A program made the translations under genes and the position numbers. Of a stretch of 34,209 bases of DNA, positions 34,027 through 34,209 are shown in pieces. Below the pieces are notes generated by a model. That model had not been told where the DNA came from and made no database searches. It worked only from the letters and a program-made list of their open reading frames with translations. Every line of letters begins with the position of its first letter. The first letter of the stretch is position 1. Origin of the DNA: REEB481 sp964586595 (GTDB lineage Bacteria; Bacteroidota; Bacteroidia; NS11-12g; UBA955); assembly GCA_964586595.1 (NCBI GenBank), contig CAZPHB010000023.1, positions 1-34,209 on the forward strand, given 5' to 3'.

Positions 34027-34209
34027 GTATCCTGGAAAATATTGATGATTACGGGTTCAAAACGCTGCTTGCAGGCCGATGGTGTCCTGACAATCAAAGA
34101 TGGGCGTTTACTTTTAAAATTTCAACTAGGTTGTTCAAGCCACAGCAATGGCTCTGTAAGTCCCCCCGAAAATCGGACTGGTTATAAGTTGGCAAAAGAC
34201 CTAACTTAG
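34027..34209. other. Region upstream of the SBBP protein gene, window edge
   Basis: No gene is supported; a 74-codon + frame (33963-34187) mostly overlaps the SBBP gene antisense. On the minus strand TATTTTCC (34032-34039) sits close to the ATG at a -7-like place, but two mismatches make it weak. Confidence 0.3.

Noticed and set aside
1..34209. CRISPR arrays, tRNA or rRNA genes, transposases and phage genes
   Set aside because: No regular 25-40-bp repeat with spacers, no cloverleaf-like segment, no rRNA-like stretch, and no integrase or transposase motif was seen on either strand.

Overview
The window looks like chromosomal DNA of a member of the Bacteroidota. The evidence is five proteins with a C-terminal type IX secretion (T9SS, Por) sorting domain, a Porin_10-type putative porin, a surface Calx-beta protein, and gene starts preceded by the Bacteroidota -7 promoter box TAnnTTTG instead of strong Shine-Dalgarno sites. 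I cannot name the genus. No rRNA, tRNA, CRISPR array, transposase or phage gene was found.

Layout. 1-618 is non-coding and carries mosaic intergenic repeats and a hairpin. 619-2393 (+) is a two-gene unit: an outer-membrane-like protein and a class C beta-lactamase-like lipoprotein. A small secreted protein (2398-2865, -) and another repeat follow. 2946-7258 (-) is the most interesting part, a six-gene run that is overlapping or closely spaced: an ECF sigma factor, a 91-aa one-TM putative anti-sigma factor, a 146-aa TM-anchored Spy/CnrX-like periplasmic protein, an MbnP-family protein, its MbnH/MauG-like di-heme partner, and a histidine-rich YHYH protein with a T9SS signal. I read it as a metal-responsive, CnrYXH-like sigma switch driving a copper-related MbnP/MbnH surface system. 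A degenerate M23-like lipoprotein (7409-8119, +) diverges from it.

8139-10349 (-) is a TPR protein followed by a phosphosulfolactate-synthase-family enzyme. 10431-13412 (+) is an M1 metallopeptidase with a long beta-rich C-terminus. 13421-16159 (-) is a housekeeping cluster of a small-multidrug-export-like membrane protein, rsmI and lnt. 16252-18120 (+) is a putative porin and 18280-20499 (+) is katG, followed by two hairpin terminators. 20628-23801 (-) is a 1057-aa Calx-beta surface protein, and 23859-24554 (-) is a ComF-family phosphoribosyltransferase.

From about 25 kb onward the DNA becomes visibly AT-richer. This part holds a DUF6364/PIN toxin-antitoxin pair with a perfect palindrome at its start codon, DUF1801 and DUF2200 genes, a methyltransferase, a secreted YCII protein, and three large T9SS cargo proteins: BNR-type, Kelch-like, and a seven-fold 65-residue SBBP repeat propeller. 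It looks like an accessory region, although no integrase or attachment site is visible.
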